From: Clostridium thermopalmarium DSM 5974 | Lineage (GTDB): Bacteria; Bacillota; Clostridia; Clostridiales; Clostridiaceae | Assembly (NCBI RefSeq): GCF_002995795.1 | Contig: NZ_PVXN01000053.1 | Coordinates: forward strand, 288,341 to 352,340 | DNA: 64,000 nt | Reading direction: 5' to 3' | Shown here: in pieces, positions 26,266-36,735 of the stretch | Numbering within the stretch: the stretch's first letter is position 1 | Layout of the letters: each line of letters begins with the position of its first letter | The notes under the pieces: generated by a model | Told to the model about the DNA's origin: nothing | Databases searched by the model: none | What the model saw: only the letters and a program-made list of their open reading frames with translations | Made by a program: the position numbers and the translations under genes

Positions 26266-27558
26266 ATGAACACTAAAATTGAAAGAGTAGAAAATAATGT
26301 TGTAAAATTAGAGATAACAGTTGATAAAGAAAAATTTAACGAGGCTATACAAAAGGCATATAAAAACAATGTTAAAAAATTTAATATTCCTGGATTTAGA
26401 AAGGGAAAAGCTCCATTAAGCATAATAAAGAGATATTATGGAGAAGGGGTATTTTATCAAGACGCTATAAATTATTGTTGCGAAGATACATATCCAAAGG
26501 CTGTAGAAGAACATAACTTATCACCAGTTGACTACCCTAAAATAGACATAGTTGAAATTGGAGAAGGTAAGGATTTCGTGTATACTGCTGAAGTTACAGT
26601 TAAACCTGAAGTAAAACTTGATGATTATAAGGGTGTAGAAGTAAAGAAGAACTCTTATACTGTAAGTGATGAAGATGTTGAAAAACAATTAAAGAATATG
26701 CAAGAAAAGAATGCAAGAATATCAGTTAAAGAAGAAGGCGCAGTAGAAAAAGGTGATATAGCTATAATAGACTTCAAAGGATACATAGATGATGTAGCAT
26801 TTGAAGGCGGAGAAGCAACTGACTATTCATTAGAAATAGGTTCTGGTACTTTTATAGATACTTTTGAAGATCAATTAATCGGCTTAAAGGCTGGAGAAGA
26901 GAAAGATGTAAAAGTTACTTTCCCAGAAAACTATGGAAGAGAAGAACTAAATGGAAAACCAGCAGTATTTAAAGTAAAGGTTAAAGAAATAAAAGTTAAA
27001 GAATTACCAGAAATAGATGATGAATTTGCTAAAGAAGTTTCAGAGTTTGATACTTTAGAAGAATTAAAAAATGATATAAAGCAAAAATTAGAAGAAAGCA
27101 ATAGAGCAAGAGAAAAAGCAGAATATGAAGAAGCTGTTATAGGAGCTGTAACTGATAGAGCTGAAGTTGAAATTCCAAAGGTTATGATAGATAAAGAAAT
27201 AGATATGATGCTTAAAGATTTAGAGATGAGATTAAAATATCAAGGATTAGATCTTGAGTCATACTATCAGTACACAAATAACACAGAAGAAAAAGTTAGA
27301 GAGTATATGAAAGAAACAGCTGAAAAGAGAGTAAAGACAGAATTAGTTCTTGAAAAGATAATTAAAGATGAAAATATAGTAGCTACTGATGAAGAAATAA
27401 AAGAAAAGGCTATGGAAATGGCAAAACAATATGGCGGAAGCGAGCCAGAAAAGTTAGTAGATGCTATAGTTAAGTCACAAAAAGAAATGTTAGCTACACA
27501 AATAGTAAATGAAAAGGCTATAAAGCTTTTGGTAGATAACAGCAAGGAGATAGCATAA
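26266..27558 (+). CDS. tig: Trigger factor, ribosome-associated chaperone and prolyl isomerase
   Basis: Binds nascent chains at the ribosome exit tunnel. 430 residues. The ribosome-docking loop GFRKGKAP lies at 43-50 in the N-terminal domain (1 to about 110), an FKBP-type isomerase domain spans about 150-240 ([15 protein letters not shown]...[26 protein letters not shown]), and a long helical C-terminal chaperone domain completes it. GGGAGG precedes ATG 26266 by 8 bp; the frame is open further upstream but crosses the promoter. It precedes clpP-clpX, the usual clostridial and Bacillus order. Confidence 0.97.
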   Translation: MNTKIERVENNVVKLEITVDKEKFNEAIQKAYKNNVKKFNIPGFRKGKAPLSIIKRYYGEGVFYQDAINYCCEDTYPKAVEEHNLSPVDYPKIDIVEIGEGKDFVYTAEVTVKPEVKLDDYKGVEVKKNSYTVSDEDVEKQLKNMQEKNARISVKEEGAVEKGDIAIIDFKGYIDDVAFEGGEATDYSLEIGSGTFIDTFEDQLIGLKAGEEKDVKVTFPENYGREELNGKPAVFKVKVKEIKVKELPEIDDEFAKEVSEFDTLEELKNDIKQKLEESNRAREKAEYEEAVIGAVTDRAEVEIPKVMIDKEIDMMLKDLEMRLKYQGLDLESYYQYTNNTEEKVREYMKETAEKRVKTELVLEKIIKDENIVATDEEIKEKAMEMAKQYGGSEPEKLVDAIVKSQKEMLATQIVNEKAIKLLVDNSKEIA

Positions 27559-27577
27559 TATGTAATAGGATAAAGCT

Positions 27578-27610
27578 AATTGCCAGAAAGTATTCTGGCA
27601 ATTAATTTTA
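27578..27610 (+). terminator. Hairpin after tig
   Basis: 11-bp perfect stem (27578-27588 with 27593-27603, core TTGCCAGAA), then AATTTTAC. Possibly a partial terminator, since clpP follows. Confidence 0.7.
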
Positions 27611-27695
27611 CAACAAATTATAAAATTATGAATATGATGCATAATATGGGCGATAATTTAAAGAGTAGACTATTAAAAAAGGAGGAAGATTTTGT

Positions 27696-28283
27696 ATGAG
27701 TTTAGTACCAGTAGTAGTTGAACAAACTAATAGAGGGGAAAGATCTTACGATATATATTCTAGATTATTAAAAGACAGAATAGTCTTTCTTGGGGAAGAA
27801 GTAAATGATGTAACTGCTAGTTTAGTTGTAGCACAATTATTATTCTTAGAAGGGGAAGATCCAGACAAAGATATATACCTATATATAAATAGTCCTGGTG
27901 GTTCAATAACAGCAGGAATGGCTATATACGATACAATGCAGTATATAAAGCCAGATGTATCAACTATATGTGTTGGTATGGCTGCTTCTATGGGGGCTTT
28001 TCTTTTAGCTTCAGGGGCGAAAGGAAAAAGGTTTGCTCTTCCTAACAGTGAAATAATGATTCATCAACCTCTTGGAGGATTCCAAGGTCAGGCTACAGAC
28101 ATTGATATTCACGCTAGAAGAATTTTAAGAATTAAAGATAAATTAAATAGGATTCTAAGCGAGAGAACTGGAAAACCATTAGAACAAATACAAAGAGATG
28201 TTGAAAGAGATAACTTCATGGAGGCTTATGAAGCTAAAGAGTATGGTCTAATTGACGACGTTATAACTAACAGAAAAAAATAA
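27696..28283 (+). CDS. clpP: ATP-dependent Clp protease, proteolytic subunit
   Basis: Serine protease forming the 14-subunit barrel that works with ClpX (next gene) and other Clp ATPases. 195 residues with the full triad at the standard numbers: Ser98 (GMAASMG), His123 (MIHQPLGG) and Asp172 (VERDNF). Mature N-terminus [10 protein letters not shown] is typical. AAGGAGGAAG precedes ATG 27696. clpX starts 19 bp after the stop. Confidence 0.98.
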   Translation: MSLVPVVVEQTNRGERSYDIYSRLLKDRIVFLGEEVNDVTASLVVAQLLFLEGEDPDKDIYLYINSPGGSITAGMAIYDTMQYIKPDVSTICVGMAASMGAFLLASGAKGKRFALPNSEIMIHQPLGGFQGQATDIDIHARRILRIKDKLNRILSERTGKPLEQIQRDVERDNFMEAYEAKEYGLIDDVITNRKK

Positions 28284-28302
28284 ACCTTAGTGAGGTGTTT
28301 GA

Positions 28303-29595
28303 ATGTCTAAATACGATGATAAAAAACAATTAAAGTGCTCCTTTTGTGGTAAGGGACAGGAGCAAGTGAGAAGACTTATTGCTGGCCCCGGTGTATATAT
28401 ATGTGATGAATGTATAGATTTATGTTCTGAAATAATCGAAGATGAATTTGAAGAAAACGCACAGGTTGATTTAACTTCTCTTCCAAAGCCAAGTGAAATT
28501 AAATCATACCTTGATCAATATGTAATAGGGCAAGATGATGCTAAAAAGTCATTAGCTGTTGCAGTATATAATCACTACAAAAGAATAAACTCAGCTATTG
28601 ATGTAGATGATGTTGAACTTCAGAAAAGTAATATACTTCTTGTAGGACCTACTGGCTCTGGAAAAACTTTATTAGCTCAAACTTTAGCTAAGCTTTTAAA
28701 TGTACCTTTTGCTATAGCTGATGCAACTACATTAACTGAAGCTGGGTATGTTGGAGAAGACGTCGAAAATATATTGTTAAAGTTAATTCAAAATGCAGAA
28801 TATGATATAGAGAGAGCCGAAAGAGGAATAATCTATATTGATGAAATAGATAAAATAGCAAGAAAATCAGAAAATCCGTCAATAACAAGAGATGTATCAG
28901 GAGAAGGCGTACAGCAGGCCTTGCTAAAAATATTAGAAGGAACTGTTGCATCTGTTCCTCCTCAAGGCGGAAGAAAACATCCACATCAAGAGTTTATACA
29001 AATAAATACATCAAATATATTATTTATTTGTGGCGGTGCTTTTGATGGTCTTGATAAAATTATAGCTAAAAGGACTAGAAAGAGTTCTTTAGGGTTTGGT
29101 TCAGAAGTAAGATCTAAAGAAGATAAAGATATTGGGGAACTATTAAGAGAAGTTGTTCCAGAAGATCTACTAAAATTTGGACTTATACCTGAATTTATAG
29201 GAAGATTACCTATACTAGTAACTCTACAATCATTAGATATTGAAGCTCTTGTAAGGATCTTGAAAGAGCCAAAAAATGCTTTAGTAAAACAATACCAGAA
29301 GTTGCTACTAATGGATAATGTTGAACTAGAGTTTAAAGATGAAGCTTTAAGACTAATTGCGAATGAGGCTATTGAAAGAAAAACAGGAGCTAGAGGCCTT
29401 AGAGCTATAATTGAAGACATAATGAGAGATATAATGTTTGATATACCTTCAAAGACTGATATAAAAAAGGTTATAATAAGCGAGGAAGCAGTAAAATCTA
29501 AGAAACCAGAAGTTGTTTTAACTGATGGTGAAGAAAGGCCAGTGATTTCTCAACCAAAGCTTAAAAGAAAGAAGAAAGGACCTGAAACAGCGTAG
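28303..29595 (+). CDS. clpX: Clp protease ATP-binding subunit ClpX
   Basis: AAA+ unfoldase that feeds ClpP. 430 residues. The N-terminal zinc domain (CSFCGKGQ...CDECIDLC, about 12-37) is followed by the AAA+ core with Walker A GPTGSGKT (about 113-120), Walker [10 protein letters not shown], sensor regions and the C-terminal [12 protein letters not shown]. The IGF-type ClpP-docking loop reads LGFGSEV, as expected for ClpX. GTGAGGTG lies before the ATG. A strong terminator follows. Confidence 0.98.
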   Translation: MSKYDDKKQLKCSFCGKGQEQVRRLIAGPGVYICDECIDLCSEIIEDEFEENAQVDLTSLPKPSEIKSYLDQYVIGQDDAKKSLAVAVYNHYKRINSAIDVDDVELQKSNILLVGPTGSGKTLLAQTLAKLLNVPFAIADATTLTEAGYVGEDVENILLKLIQNAEYDIERAERGIIYIDEIDKIARKSENPSITRDVSGEGVQQALLKILEGTVASVPPQGGRKHPHQEFIQINTSNILFICGGAFDGLDKIIAKRTRKSSLGFGSEVRSKEDKDIGELLREVVPEDLLKFGLIPEFIGRLPILVTLQSLDIEALVRILKEPKNALVKQYQKLLLMDNVELEFKDEALRLIANEAIERKTGARGLRAIIEDIMRDIMFDIPSKTDIKKVIISEEAVKSKKPEVVLTDGEERPVISQPKLKRKKKGPETA

Positions 29596-29606
29596 AATAT
29601 AAGTAG

Positions 29607-29659
29607 AAAAAGTTTAGAAATTTAGGAAGGTTTTTTCCTAAATTTTCTAAACTTTTTTT
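29607..29659 (+). terminator. Terminator after clpX
   Basis: About 20-bp stem (29607-29627 with 29635-29656) followed by TTTTTTT. Confidence 0.9.
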
Positions 29660-29755
29660 ATTTGTGAGAAACTGTATTGAATTATCCCTATTTGCACAAA
29701 ATAGAAAAAGAGATTACATAACTATAAATATGATAAATTAGGGGATGATATATCA

Positions 29756-31450
29756 ATGGCAGGTTCAATATTAAGTATTATAAGTTTAGGTGTTACCATT
29801 ATTATGGGTATGTATTTCTTTAATGCTCTTAAAGAACAAAATAGCAGTAAGACTATTTTGAATAGAGAAAGCAGAAAAGAAATGGAAAAGTTAAAAAGAA
29901 TGGAAAGTTTTAAATTGACTGAGCCACTTACAGAAAAAAGCAGACCAACTTCCTTTGAAGAGATAATAGGCCAAGAAAAAGGAATAAAAGCTCTTAAAGC
30001 TGCAATATGTGGTCCTAATCCTCAACATGTCATAATATATGGTCCTCCGGGTGTAGGAAAGACTGCAGCTGCAAGGTTAGTACTAGAATATGCTAAAAGA
30101 AAAAGTTTTTCGCCATTTAAAGAAGATTCAAAGTTTGTTGAAATAGATGCAACAACTCTCAGATTTGATGATAGAGGAATAGCTGATCCACTTATAGGCT
30201 CTGTGCATGATCCTATATATCAAGGTGCAGGTCCGCTTGGAAGTGCAGGGATACCTCAACCTAAGCCTGGAGCAGTAACAAAAGCTCATGGAGGTATACT
30301 GTTTATAGATGAAATAGGAGAACTTCATCCTATAGAAATGAATAAACTTTTAAAGGTTATGGAAGATAGAAAGGTATTTTTAGAAAGTGCCTACTATAAT
30401 TCGGAAGATCCTAATATACCAGCATACATAAAAGAAGTATTTGATAAAGGACTTCCAGCAGATTTTAGATTAATAGGAGCTACAACAAGAAGTCCAGAAG
30501 AAATATGTCCAGCTATACGTTCTCGATGCGTTGAAATTTATTTTAGGCCTCTTCTTGGAGAGGAAATAGAGATAATAGCTCAAAATGCAGTAGATAAGAT
30601 AGGTTTTAAGATAGAAGAAAAGGCTAAAAAGCTAGTAGGAAAGTATGCTAATAATGGAAGAGATGCAGTAAATTTAATACAGTTAGCATCAGGAATAGCT
30701 TTAAATGAAGAAAGAGACCTTATAAAGATTGAAGATATAGAATGGGTTATAGAAAATGGTCAGTATTCACCAAGACCAGAGAAGACTGTTCCGGAAGAAC
30801 CTCAAATAGGATATGTAAACGGCCTTGCAGTTTATGCTGCTAACATGGGAATTGTTATGGAAATAGAGGCTAGTGCAACAAAAACTATTGAAGGAAAGGG
30901 AAAACTCATCATAACAGGAATAATAGAAGAAGAGGAAATAAGCAGTATTAATAAGAAAATAACTAGAAAAAGTACGGTGAGAAGCTCTATAGAAAATGTT
31001 TTAACTGTACTTAAAAATATATTTGGCATAAACTGTGATGATTATGATATCCATGTAAATTTTCCAGGTGGAATGCCTGTAGATGGTCCGTCTGCTGGAA
31101 TAAGCATGGTTACAGCAGTTTACAGTGCAATAATGGGTATACCAGTAGACAATAAAGTTGCTATGACCGGGGAGATTTCTCTTCATGGTATGGTTAAACC
31201 AGTAGGAGGGGTAAATGCAAAGATATCAGCTGCTAAAAAGGCAGGAGCAAATACTATAATAATTCCAAAAGAGAACTGGCAGGATAGATTTAAAGATGAG
31301 AAAGATGTTAAGATTATTCCAGTAAGATATATTAAAGATGTAATTGATGCAGCGCTGTTGAAGGAAATTAAAAAGGAAGAAAAAGAAGGTGCCGTTATAG
31401 AAGTAAACCCTAAAATAGACGTTCTTACAGCTGAATCTGTGATGAACTAG
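29756..31450 (+). CDS. lonB: LonB ATP-dependent protease
   Basis: Membrane-associated Lon-type protease; the B. subtilis relative acts in the forespore. 564 residues. A hydrophobic N-terminal helix (about 3-24) is followed by an AAA+ domain with Walker A GPPGVGKT and Walker B ILFIDEIGEL, and a Lon protease domain with the Ser446 (DGPSAG) and Lys489 dyad, 43 residues apart as in LonA. It lacks the long Lon substrate-binding N-domain. AGGGGATG lies before ATG 29756. It is separated from lon by 140 bp with lon's own promoter. Confidence 0.94.
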   Translation: MAGSILSIISLGVTIIMGMYFFNALKEQNSSKTILNRESRKEMEKLKRMESFKLTEPLTEKSRPTSFEEIIGQEKGIKALKAAICGPNPQHVIIYGPPGVGKTAAARLVLEYAKRKSFSPFKEDSKFVEIDATTLRFDDRGIADPLIGSVHDPIYQGAGPLGSAGIPQPKPGAVTKAHGGILFIDEIGELHPIEMNKLLKVMEDRKVFLESAYYNSEDPNIPAYIKEVFDKGLPADFRLIGATTRSPEEICPAIRSRCVEIYFRPLLGEEIEIIAQNAVDKIGFKIEEKAKKLVGKYANNGRDAVNLIQLASGIALNEERDLIKIEDIEWVIENGQYSPRPEKTVPEEPQIGYVNGLAVYAANMGIVMEIEASATKTIEGKGKLIITGIIEEEEISSINKKITRKSTVRSSIENVLTVLKNIFGINCDDYDIHVNFPGGMPVDGPSAGISMVTAVYSAIMGIPVDNKVAMTGEISLHGMVKPVGGVNAKISAAKKAGANTIIIPKENWQDRFKDEKDVKIIPVRYIKDVIDAALLKEIKKEEKEGAVIEVNPKIDVLTAESVMN

Positions 31451-31492
31451 TTAAAATTTCATAGAAACTAAATGGCTTCAAATGAAAATTAA

Positions 31493-31521
31493 TTGAAAAA
31501 AAATGTGTTTATGGTTATAAT
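31493..31521 (+). promoter_or_regulatory. Promoter of lon-engB
   Basis: TTGAAA (31493-31498), 17 bp, TATAAT (31516-31521). No CIRCE or CtsR box was recognised near it. Confidence 0.75.
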
Positions 31522-31591
31522 AGCATAGTATAAATTATTTTAATTATGCTACACGACGTAGAGATAATATAGATAGAAGTGAGGGAAAAGT

Positions 31592-33925
31592 ATGGAGAAA
31601 AACTTGAAAGTTCTTCCTTTGATTCCATTAAGAGGCCTAACCATATTTCCTCATATGGTGCTGCATTTCGATGTGGGAAGAGAAAAATCTCTTCTAGCAG
31701 TTGAAGAAGCTATGCTAAATGGTCAAGAAATTTTCTTAGTATCACAAAGAGAAGCTAAGATAGAAGAGCCAGAAGAAGATGATATCTTCAAAGTAGGAAC
31801 CATTTGTAATATCAAACAGATATTAAAACTTCCAGGTAACACAGTTAGGGTATTAGTGGAAGGAGAAAACAGGGCAAAGTTAGTTAAATATGTGGATAAG
31901 GAACCTTTCTTTAAAGTAGAAATAGAAATATTGGATGATAACACCTGTGAAGATCCTATAAAGTGCGAGGCTTTAATTCGTTCTGTAAAAGAAGCCTTTG
32001 AAGAATATACAAAACTTTCTAATACAGTTTCATCTGAAATATTATTGAACATAGATGAATTAGATGAGCCGGGAAGATTTGCTGACGTGGTAAGTTCATA
32101 TCTAATATTAAAAGAAATAAAAAAGCAAGAGCTTTTAGAGGCATATGATGTAAATGAAAGATTAGAAAAACTTCTTATAATCTTGAAAAATGAAATTGAG
32201 ATCTTAAAAATAGAAAAGAAAATCGGATTAAAAGTAAAAAGCAAGATTGATAAATCTCAAAAAGAGTACTTTTTAAGAGAACAGCTAAAGGCAATACAAG
32301 AAGAGCTTGGAGAAGATGATGAAAATAAAAAAGAGATGGATGAATATGAAAAAAAGATAAAAAAAGGGAAGCTTCCTAAAGAAGTAAAGGATAAGGTTTA
32401 TTATGAATTAAATAAACTTAAAAATGTTGGATCATATTCATCAGAAGGTGGAGCAATAAGAACCTATTTAGATTGGGTTTTAGATATTCCGTGGAGCAAA
32501 AAAACTTCAGATAACTTAGATATAAAAAGAGCTAGAGAGATTTTAGAGAATGAACATTACGGATTAGAAGATGTTAAAGATAGAATAATTGAGTTTTTAG
32601 CAGTTAAAAGTATGAGTAAATCAATAAAGGGACCTATACTTTGCTTAGTTGGTCCCCCAGGAGTAGGAAAGACTTCCATAGCAAAATCTATTGCTAATGC
32701 TCTAGGTAGAAAGTTTGTAAGAATGTCTCTAGGTGGAGTTAGGGATGAGGCAGAAATAAGAGGACATAGAAGGACTTATGTTGGAGCTATTCCAGGAAGA
32801 ATAGTATATGGCATGAAAGAAGCTGGCTATAAAAATCCACTATTTTTATTAGATGAAATTGATAAATTAAATGGAGATTTTAGAGGAGATCCAGCTAGTG
32901 CATTATTAGAAGTTTTAGACCCAGAACAAAATAAAACTTTTAGGGATCACTATTTAGAATTAGATTTAGATTTATCAGAGGTTATGTTTATAACAACTGC
33001 TAATACTTTAGATACAATTCCAAGGCCACTTTTAGATAGAATGGAAATAATAGAGGTGTCTGGATATACCTATGAAGAAAAATTTCATATTGCTAAAAGA
33101 CATCTCGTAAAAAAGCAGCTTTTAGAGCATAAAATAGATGAAACAAAAGTTTCTTTTTCAGATTCAGCTATATATAAGATTATAGAAGATTATACTAGAG
33201 AATCCGGAGTTAGAAATTTAGATAGAAATATTGCTGCTATTATAAGAAAAGCAATTGCAGAAATGTTAGAAAAGGATAAGAAAAAAATTCATATAACAGC
33301 TAACCATGTAAGGAAGTATTTAGGACCAGAAATATATACTTATGACAAAATTGACAAGGAAGACAAAATAGGTGTGGTAATGGGAATGGCTTGGACTGGA
33401 TATGGTGGAGATACTCTTCCAGTAGAAGTTACAGTGATGAATGGCAAAGGAAATCTTCACCTTACTGGACAATTAGGAGATGTAATGAAAGAATCAGCAG
33501 AGGCTGGATACAGTTATGTTAGGGCTAATGCTGAAAAGTATAATATAAATCCTGACTTTTACAAAGATAAGGACATACATATCCATGCACCGGAAGGTGC
33601 TGTACCTAAGGATGGTCCTTCTGCAGGTGTTACTATGATAACTGCTATGGTGTCAGCTTTAAGCAATAGAAAGGTAAAGCATAATGTAGCAATGACAGGA
33701 GAAATAACTTTAACGGGAAGAGTTCTACCTATTGGTGGATTAAAAGAGAAAACTTTAGCTGCTTTTAGGGCAGGAATAGACACAATAATAATTCCAAAAG
33801 CAAATGAAAAAGATTTAAGAAAAATACCTAAATCAATTTTAAGTAAAATGAAGGTGATCACAGCAGAAAAAATAGAAGATGTACTTGAAAATGCACTTAT
33901 AGGGGAGAAATATAATGAAAATTAA
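31592..33925 (+). CDS. lon: Lon protease (LonA)
   Basis: Cytosolic ATP-dependent serine protease for damaged and regulatory proteins. 777 residues: N-terminal substrate domain ([23 protein letters not shown]), helical linker ([19 protein letters not shown]), AAA+ with Walker [10 protein letters not shown] (about 354-362), and the protease domain with Ser677 (KDGPSAG) and Lys720 (LKEKTLAA), the correct spacing. GTGAGGG precedes ATG 31592. The 3' end overlaps engB by 11 bp, as in Bacillus. Confidence 0.98.
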   Translation: MEKNLKVLPLIPLRGLTIFPHMVLHFDVGREKSLLAVEEAMLNGQEIFLVSQREAKIEEPEEDDIFKVGTICNIKQILKLPGNTVRVLVEGENRAKLVKYVDKEPFFKVEIEILDDNTCEDPIKCEALIRSVKEAFEEYTKLSNTVSSEILLNIDELDEPGRFADVVSSYLILKEIKKQELLEAYDVNERLEKLLIILKNEIEILKIEKKIGLKVKSKIDKSQKEYFLREQLKAIQEELGEDDENKKEMDEYEKKIKKGKLPKEVKDKVYYELNKLKNVGSYSSEGGAIRTYLDWVLDIPWSKKTSDNLDIKRAREILENEHYGLEDVKDRIIEFLAVKSMSKSIKGPILCLVGPPGVGKTSIAKSIANALGRKFVRMSLGGVRDEAEIRGHRRTYVGAIPGRIVYGMKEAGYKNPLFLLDEIDKLNGDFRGDPASALLEVLDPEQNKTFRDHYLELDLDLSEVMFITTANTLDTIPRPLLDRMEIIEVSGYTYEEKFHIAKRHLVKKQLLEHKIDETKVSFSDSAIYKIIEDYTRESGVRNLDRNIAAIIRKAIAEMLEKDKKKIHITANHVRKYLGPEIYTYDKIDKEDKIGVVMGMAWTGYGGDTLPVEVTVMNGKGNLHLTGQLGDVMKESAEAGYSYVRANAEKYNINPDFYKDKDIHIHAPEGAVPKDGPSAGVTMITAMVSALSNRKVKHNVAMTGEITLTGRVLPIGGLKEKTLAAFRAGIDTIIIPKANEKDLRKIPKSILSKMKVITAEKIEDVLENALIGEKYNEN

Positions 33926-34514
33926 AAAATCGGAATTTATAATTTCAGCAGTTAAACCTTCACAATATCCACAGGATAATAGAGTAGAGATAGCTTTTGT
34001 TGGAAGATCAAATGCAGGTAAATCATCTTTAATAAATGCTTTAACAAACAGAAGAAACTTAGCTAAAACAAGTTCTACTCCTGGTAAGACAAGATTAATA
34101 AATTTTTTTCTTATAAATGATGATTTCTATTTTGTAGATTTACCAGGATACGGATTTGCTAAAGTTTCTAAAAGCGAACAAGAAAAATGGGGACATATGA
34201 TGGAAGCATATCTCATGGATAGACTTCAATTAAAAAAGATAGTTTTATTAGTAGACTCAAGACACAAGCCTACTAAAGAAGATGTTCAAATGTATGAATG
34301 GATTAAATACTATGGATATGAAGCTATAATTGTAGCAACTAAAAGCGATAAATTAAAGAGAAACGACTTTAACAAGAATAAAAAAATAATAAAAGAGACT
34401 TTAGGTATTAAGCCGGAAGATAAGTTTACTTTCTTTTCTTCTCTTAATAAAGAGGGAAAAGAAGAGCTGATAGATCTTATTTTAGAAGGAGTAGTAAAGG
34501 AAGAGATATTATAA
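33915..34514 (+). CDS. engB: Ribosome biogenesis GTPase EngB (YsxC/YihA)
   Basis: Essential GTPase for 50S assembly. 199 residues. G1 GRSNAGKSS (about 28-36), switch/G2 region with TSSTPGKT, G3 DLPGYG (about 76-81), G4 ATKSDK, and a short C-terminal helix. The first residues [19 protein letters not shown] are typical. It starts inside the end of lon (GGGGAG 7 bp before ATG 33915), so it is translationally coupled. Terminator directly follows. Confidence 0.97.
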   Translation: MKIKKSEFIISAVKPSQYPQDNRVEIAFVGRSNAGKSSLINALTNRRNLAKTSSTPGKTRLINFFLINDDFYFVDLPGYGFAKVSKSEQEKWGHMMEAYLMDRLQLKKIVLLVDSRHKPTKEDVQMYEWIKYYGYEAIIVATKSDKLKRNDFNKNKKIIKETLGIKPEDKFTFFSSLNKEGKEELIDLILEGVVKEEIL

Positions 34515-34524
34515 AACATATTTA

Positions 34525-34573
34525 AAAAGACCATTAAATTATCCTTAGAAGATAATTTAATGGTCTTTTTTTA
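34525..34573 (+). terminator. Terminator of lon-engB
   Basis: 19-bp stem 34525-34543 with 34551-34569, then TTTTTTT. Confidence 0.92.
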
Positions 34574-34718
34574 GTTCTAAAAAGTAGTTAAGGCTTGGTA
34601 TTTGTTATTTAGTGAATCCACTATAAAATTTAACTATTTGTGTGTCAAATTAAAGAAGGGATACATAGTATATAATATACAAAAGATAAATGAGGATGGG
34701 CAGAAAGGGGGAGGTAAA

Positions 34719-35252
34719 GTGGATCCAAACAATTTAGAGAGCTTAGGCTCTTTAATAAACAATCTAACAGGCGGGGCAGGTATTAAGGGGCTCGGCGACC
34801 TTAGCAAACTTGTAGGCCTATTAGGAAATAAAGAGATAGGAGGAAAGGGAAGCAATAAGTTTCCGTTACTTTTAATCCTACTCTTGATAATCCTATTTGG
34901 CAATAAAGGTTATAGCTATGGTTATAATTCCCCACAATATGTGTGCTGCTGTTGTAACAAAAAGCATCACAAGCACCGCAGGAGAAAAGATTGCTGCTGC
35001 AACTGTGGCTACGGCGGATATAGTTCATGTGGTAGCTATGGAGCCTATGGAGGATGCGGTAGCTATGGCGGCTATGGAGGTTTTAGCAATATAATTTTTA
35101 TAATAATAATATTGCTGCTTATTCGTTTAAGTAAAGGTGCTAGCCCAATAATGTCACCTGCTACACGCAATATCTTCAACCTTAACGCCACAGATAATTT
35201 AGATACAGATGATGAAAATATAGAATGTATAGATGCAAATGAAGAAGAATAA
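34719..35252 (+). CDS. Unrecognised Cys/Gly/Tyr-rich protein with two hydrophobic segments
   Basis: I do not recognise this family. 177 residues from a GTG start chosen because AAAGGGGGAGG lies 5 bp before it. Order: an N-terminal part DPNNLESLGSLINNLTGGAG with further LG repeats (1-45), a hydrophobic segment (about 48-62, FPLLLILLLIILFG), a Cys/His/Lys cluster (QYVCCCCNKKHHKHRRRKDC, then CCNCG), a Gly-Tyr-Ser-Cys repeat tract (GYGGYSSCGSYGAYGGCGSYG), a second hydrophobic segment (about 122-137), and an acidic tail. Such composition is seen in spore-coat, exosporium and other cross-linked surface proteins; that is inference. First of three small genes in one direction. Confidence 0.6.
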   Translation: MDPNNLESLGSLINNLTGGAGIKGLGDLSKLVGLLGNKEIGGKGSNKFPLLLILLLIILFGNKGYSYGYNSPQYVCCCCNKKHHKHRRRKDCCCNCGYGGYSSCGSYGAYGGCGSYGGYGGFSNIIFIIIILLLIRLSKGASPIMSPATRNIFNLNATDNLDTDDENIECIDANEEE

Positions 35253-35291
35253 ATTACATTGAAACCATGGCCCAAGAAAGGGGGGTATATC

Positions 35292-35534
35292 ATGTCAAGA
35301 AGATGTAAATGTGGATGTGCTTGCGGTTACCCAGCTAGAGTAGCTGGAGTAGCAGAATTCCCAGTATCAGGATGCGGAGGATTTGATCCATGCAGATTAG
35401 CACTATTCTTATTAATATTGAAGAGAGCATGTATCATCGATCATGAAACTGCAACAATATTAATATTCTTATTCTTGCTTTGCTGCAGAGGATTTGGATC
35501 AAGAAGCATATGCGCAGGAGGATTTGGTTACTAA
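35292..35534 (+). CDS. Unrecognised small Cys-rich hydrophobic protein
   Basis: 80 residues. Start ATG 35292, 6 bp after AAAGGGGGG; the frame is open upstream. The N-terminus is MSRRCKCGCACGYPARVAG, then SGCGGFDPCRLALFLLILKRACI, a hydrophobic stretch ATILIFLFLLCC, and a glycine-rich end RGFGSRSICAGGFGY. Ten cysteines in 80 residues are unusual for a cytosolic protein of this genome and match the preceding gene in style. Codons used here (for example GCA, CCA) look like a well-expressed gene. Function unknown; disulfide- or metal-cross-linked coat material is one possibility. Confidence 0.6.
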   Translation: MSRRCKCGCACGYPARVAGVAEFPVSGCGGFDPCRLALFLLILKRACIIDHETATILIFLFLLCCRGFGSRSICAGGFGY

Positions 35535-35581
35535 AATTCATGGAGGGCTTTATGCCCTCCTATTTATAGAGAGGTGAGGTA

Positions 35582-36088
35582 ATGGGAAAGCATAGAAAAC
35601 ATAAATCGAAATATAGCAAAAATTATGATGAGGTAAATGGAGGAAGTGATTTAAATGTTAATAATTTATCCTCCATACTAGGTAATATAGACATAAATCA
35701 AATAGCCTCTCTTTTAAACAGAACAGGTATTCTAGATAATTTTGCAGGCAATCAAGCAGATCAAGATGTTTCAAATACAGCTCAAAGAGAGATTAATACA
35801 GATGGGATTAATGGTATAGATTTTCTTCAATTACTCAATCAAGCTAATAATTTAAATAATATGATTATGAATAATGAAGAAAATATAGATGAAAAAGATA
35901 GAAATAAACATAGTAAAGATAAAGAAAATAAAGGGAAAGAAATTGAAGAAAATTATATGGATGGATTACCACAAATAACAGACGATCCAGTTGTAATGCT
36001 TTTAAAAGCTATAAAACCTATGGTAAACATGGAGAAGGCTCAGATATTAGATAAAATAATAGATTTATACATCCAAGGTAAAATATAA
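35582..36088 (+). CDS. Unrecognised Asn/Lys-rich small protein
   Basis: 168 residues, third gene of the cluster, 47 bp after the second and with a GAGAGGTGAGG site before ATG 35582. Very polar: a basic start MGKHRKHKSKYSKNYDE, Asn/Asp/Ile-rich segments with DLNVNNLSSILGNIDINQIASLL that echo the DPNNLESLGSLINNL of the first gene, a Lys/Asp/Glu linker (about 100-125), and a C-terminal amphipathic helix DDPVVMLLKAIKPMVNMEKAQILDKII. No Cys. No homology recognised; the shared LG-type segment suggests that the first and third proteins interact or have a common origin. Confidence 0.6.
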   Translation: MGKHRKHKSKYSKNYDEVNGGSDLNVNNLSSILGNIDINQIASLLNRTGILDNFAGNQADQDVSNTAQREINTDGINGIDFLQLLNQANNLNNMIMNNEENIDEKDRNKHSKDKENKGKEIEENYMDGLPQITDDPVVMLLKAIKPMVNMEKAQILDKIIDLYIQGKI

Positions 36089-36110
36089 GTTCATAAAAAA
36101 TAAATTCGTA

Positions 36111-36147
36111 AAAAATATAAACTTCCAAATTGGAAGTTTATATTTTT
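36111..36147. terminator. Bidirectional terminator between the cluster and the bactofilin gene
   Basis: 18-bp perfect inverted repeat around one base (36111-36128 and 36130-36147), A-run on the left and T-run on the right, so it serves both converging genes. The bactofilin stop codon is inside it. Confidence 0.9.
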
Positions 36148-36482
36148 GGAACTATGTTACATTTTCCGTTGAGTTTACCACCTTCGTCTATTACAAGCTT
36201 TGTTACGTTTATATCTCCAAATATCTTTCCGCAGTTCTGTATGAGTAAACTCTCTTCGCAAATTACATTTCCTTCAACAGTTCCATTTACAATAGCATTT
36301 TTGCAAGAGATATTTCCCTTACATACAGAAGAAGAATCCAAAATTACATTATCTTCCCAGAGAACATCTCCTTCTATAGTTCCATCAATTTTAAGCAAAC
36401 CACTTCCATGAATTTTACCGATGATTTTACAGTCTGCACTTATTAAATTTTCAATTTTATTTATATCCTTTTCACTAAACAT
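36138..36482 (-). CDS. Bactofilin-family polymer-forming protein
   Basis: Small scaffold protein that self-assembles into filaments by stacking a right-handed beta helix. 114 residues from the ATG at 36482, chosen because GGAGG lies 8 bp upstream (an ATG at 36497 would overlap that site). After a short N-terminal tail, the repetitive core runs from about 20 to 105 with the family's regular G-x-I/V steps: CKIIGKIHGSGLLKIDGTIEGDV, then GNISCKNAIVNGTVEGNV and GKIFGDINVTKLVIDEGG. Usually involved in cell shape, division or spore shape. Confidence 0.9.
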   Translation of the reverse strand: MFSEKDINKIENLISADCKIIGKIHGSGLLKIDGTIEGDVLWEDNVILDSSSVCKGNISCKNAIVNGTVEGNVICEESLLIQNCGKIFGDINVTKLVIDEGGKLNGKCNIVPKI

Positions 36483-36735
36483 AATAAAATCCTCCAATAT
36501 ATGTACTTAATTAAAAATATGATTGAAATTTAAAAATTATGCTAGTATATTTTTAAATTTTATATAAAATTGCACCATAAAGTACTTAAGAATAAATAAA
36601 GGAAAAATAATACCTAAGATTTCATATATGCTAAAATCAATTATCATATTATAAGGAAGATTATAGAAAAATATAAAAAATATTAAATGTTAGTGAATAA
36701 AATATACAAAATAGGATAACATATATAATGTACAA

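Noticed and set aside
28986..29420. 144-codon minus-strand frame inside clpX
   Set aside because: Shadow frame of a well-defined gene; Ser/Leu-rich as usual for complements of A-rich coding strands.
31723..32244. 173-codon minus-strand frame inside lon
   Set aside because: Same reason: it overlaps the conserved LonA substrate domain and shows no family features.
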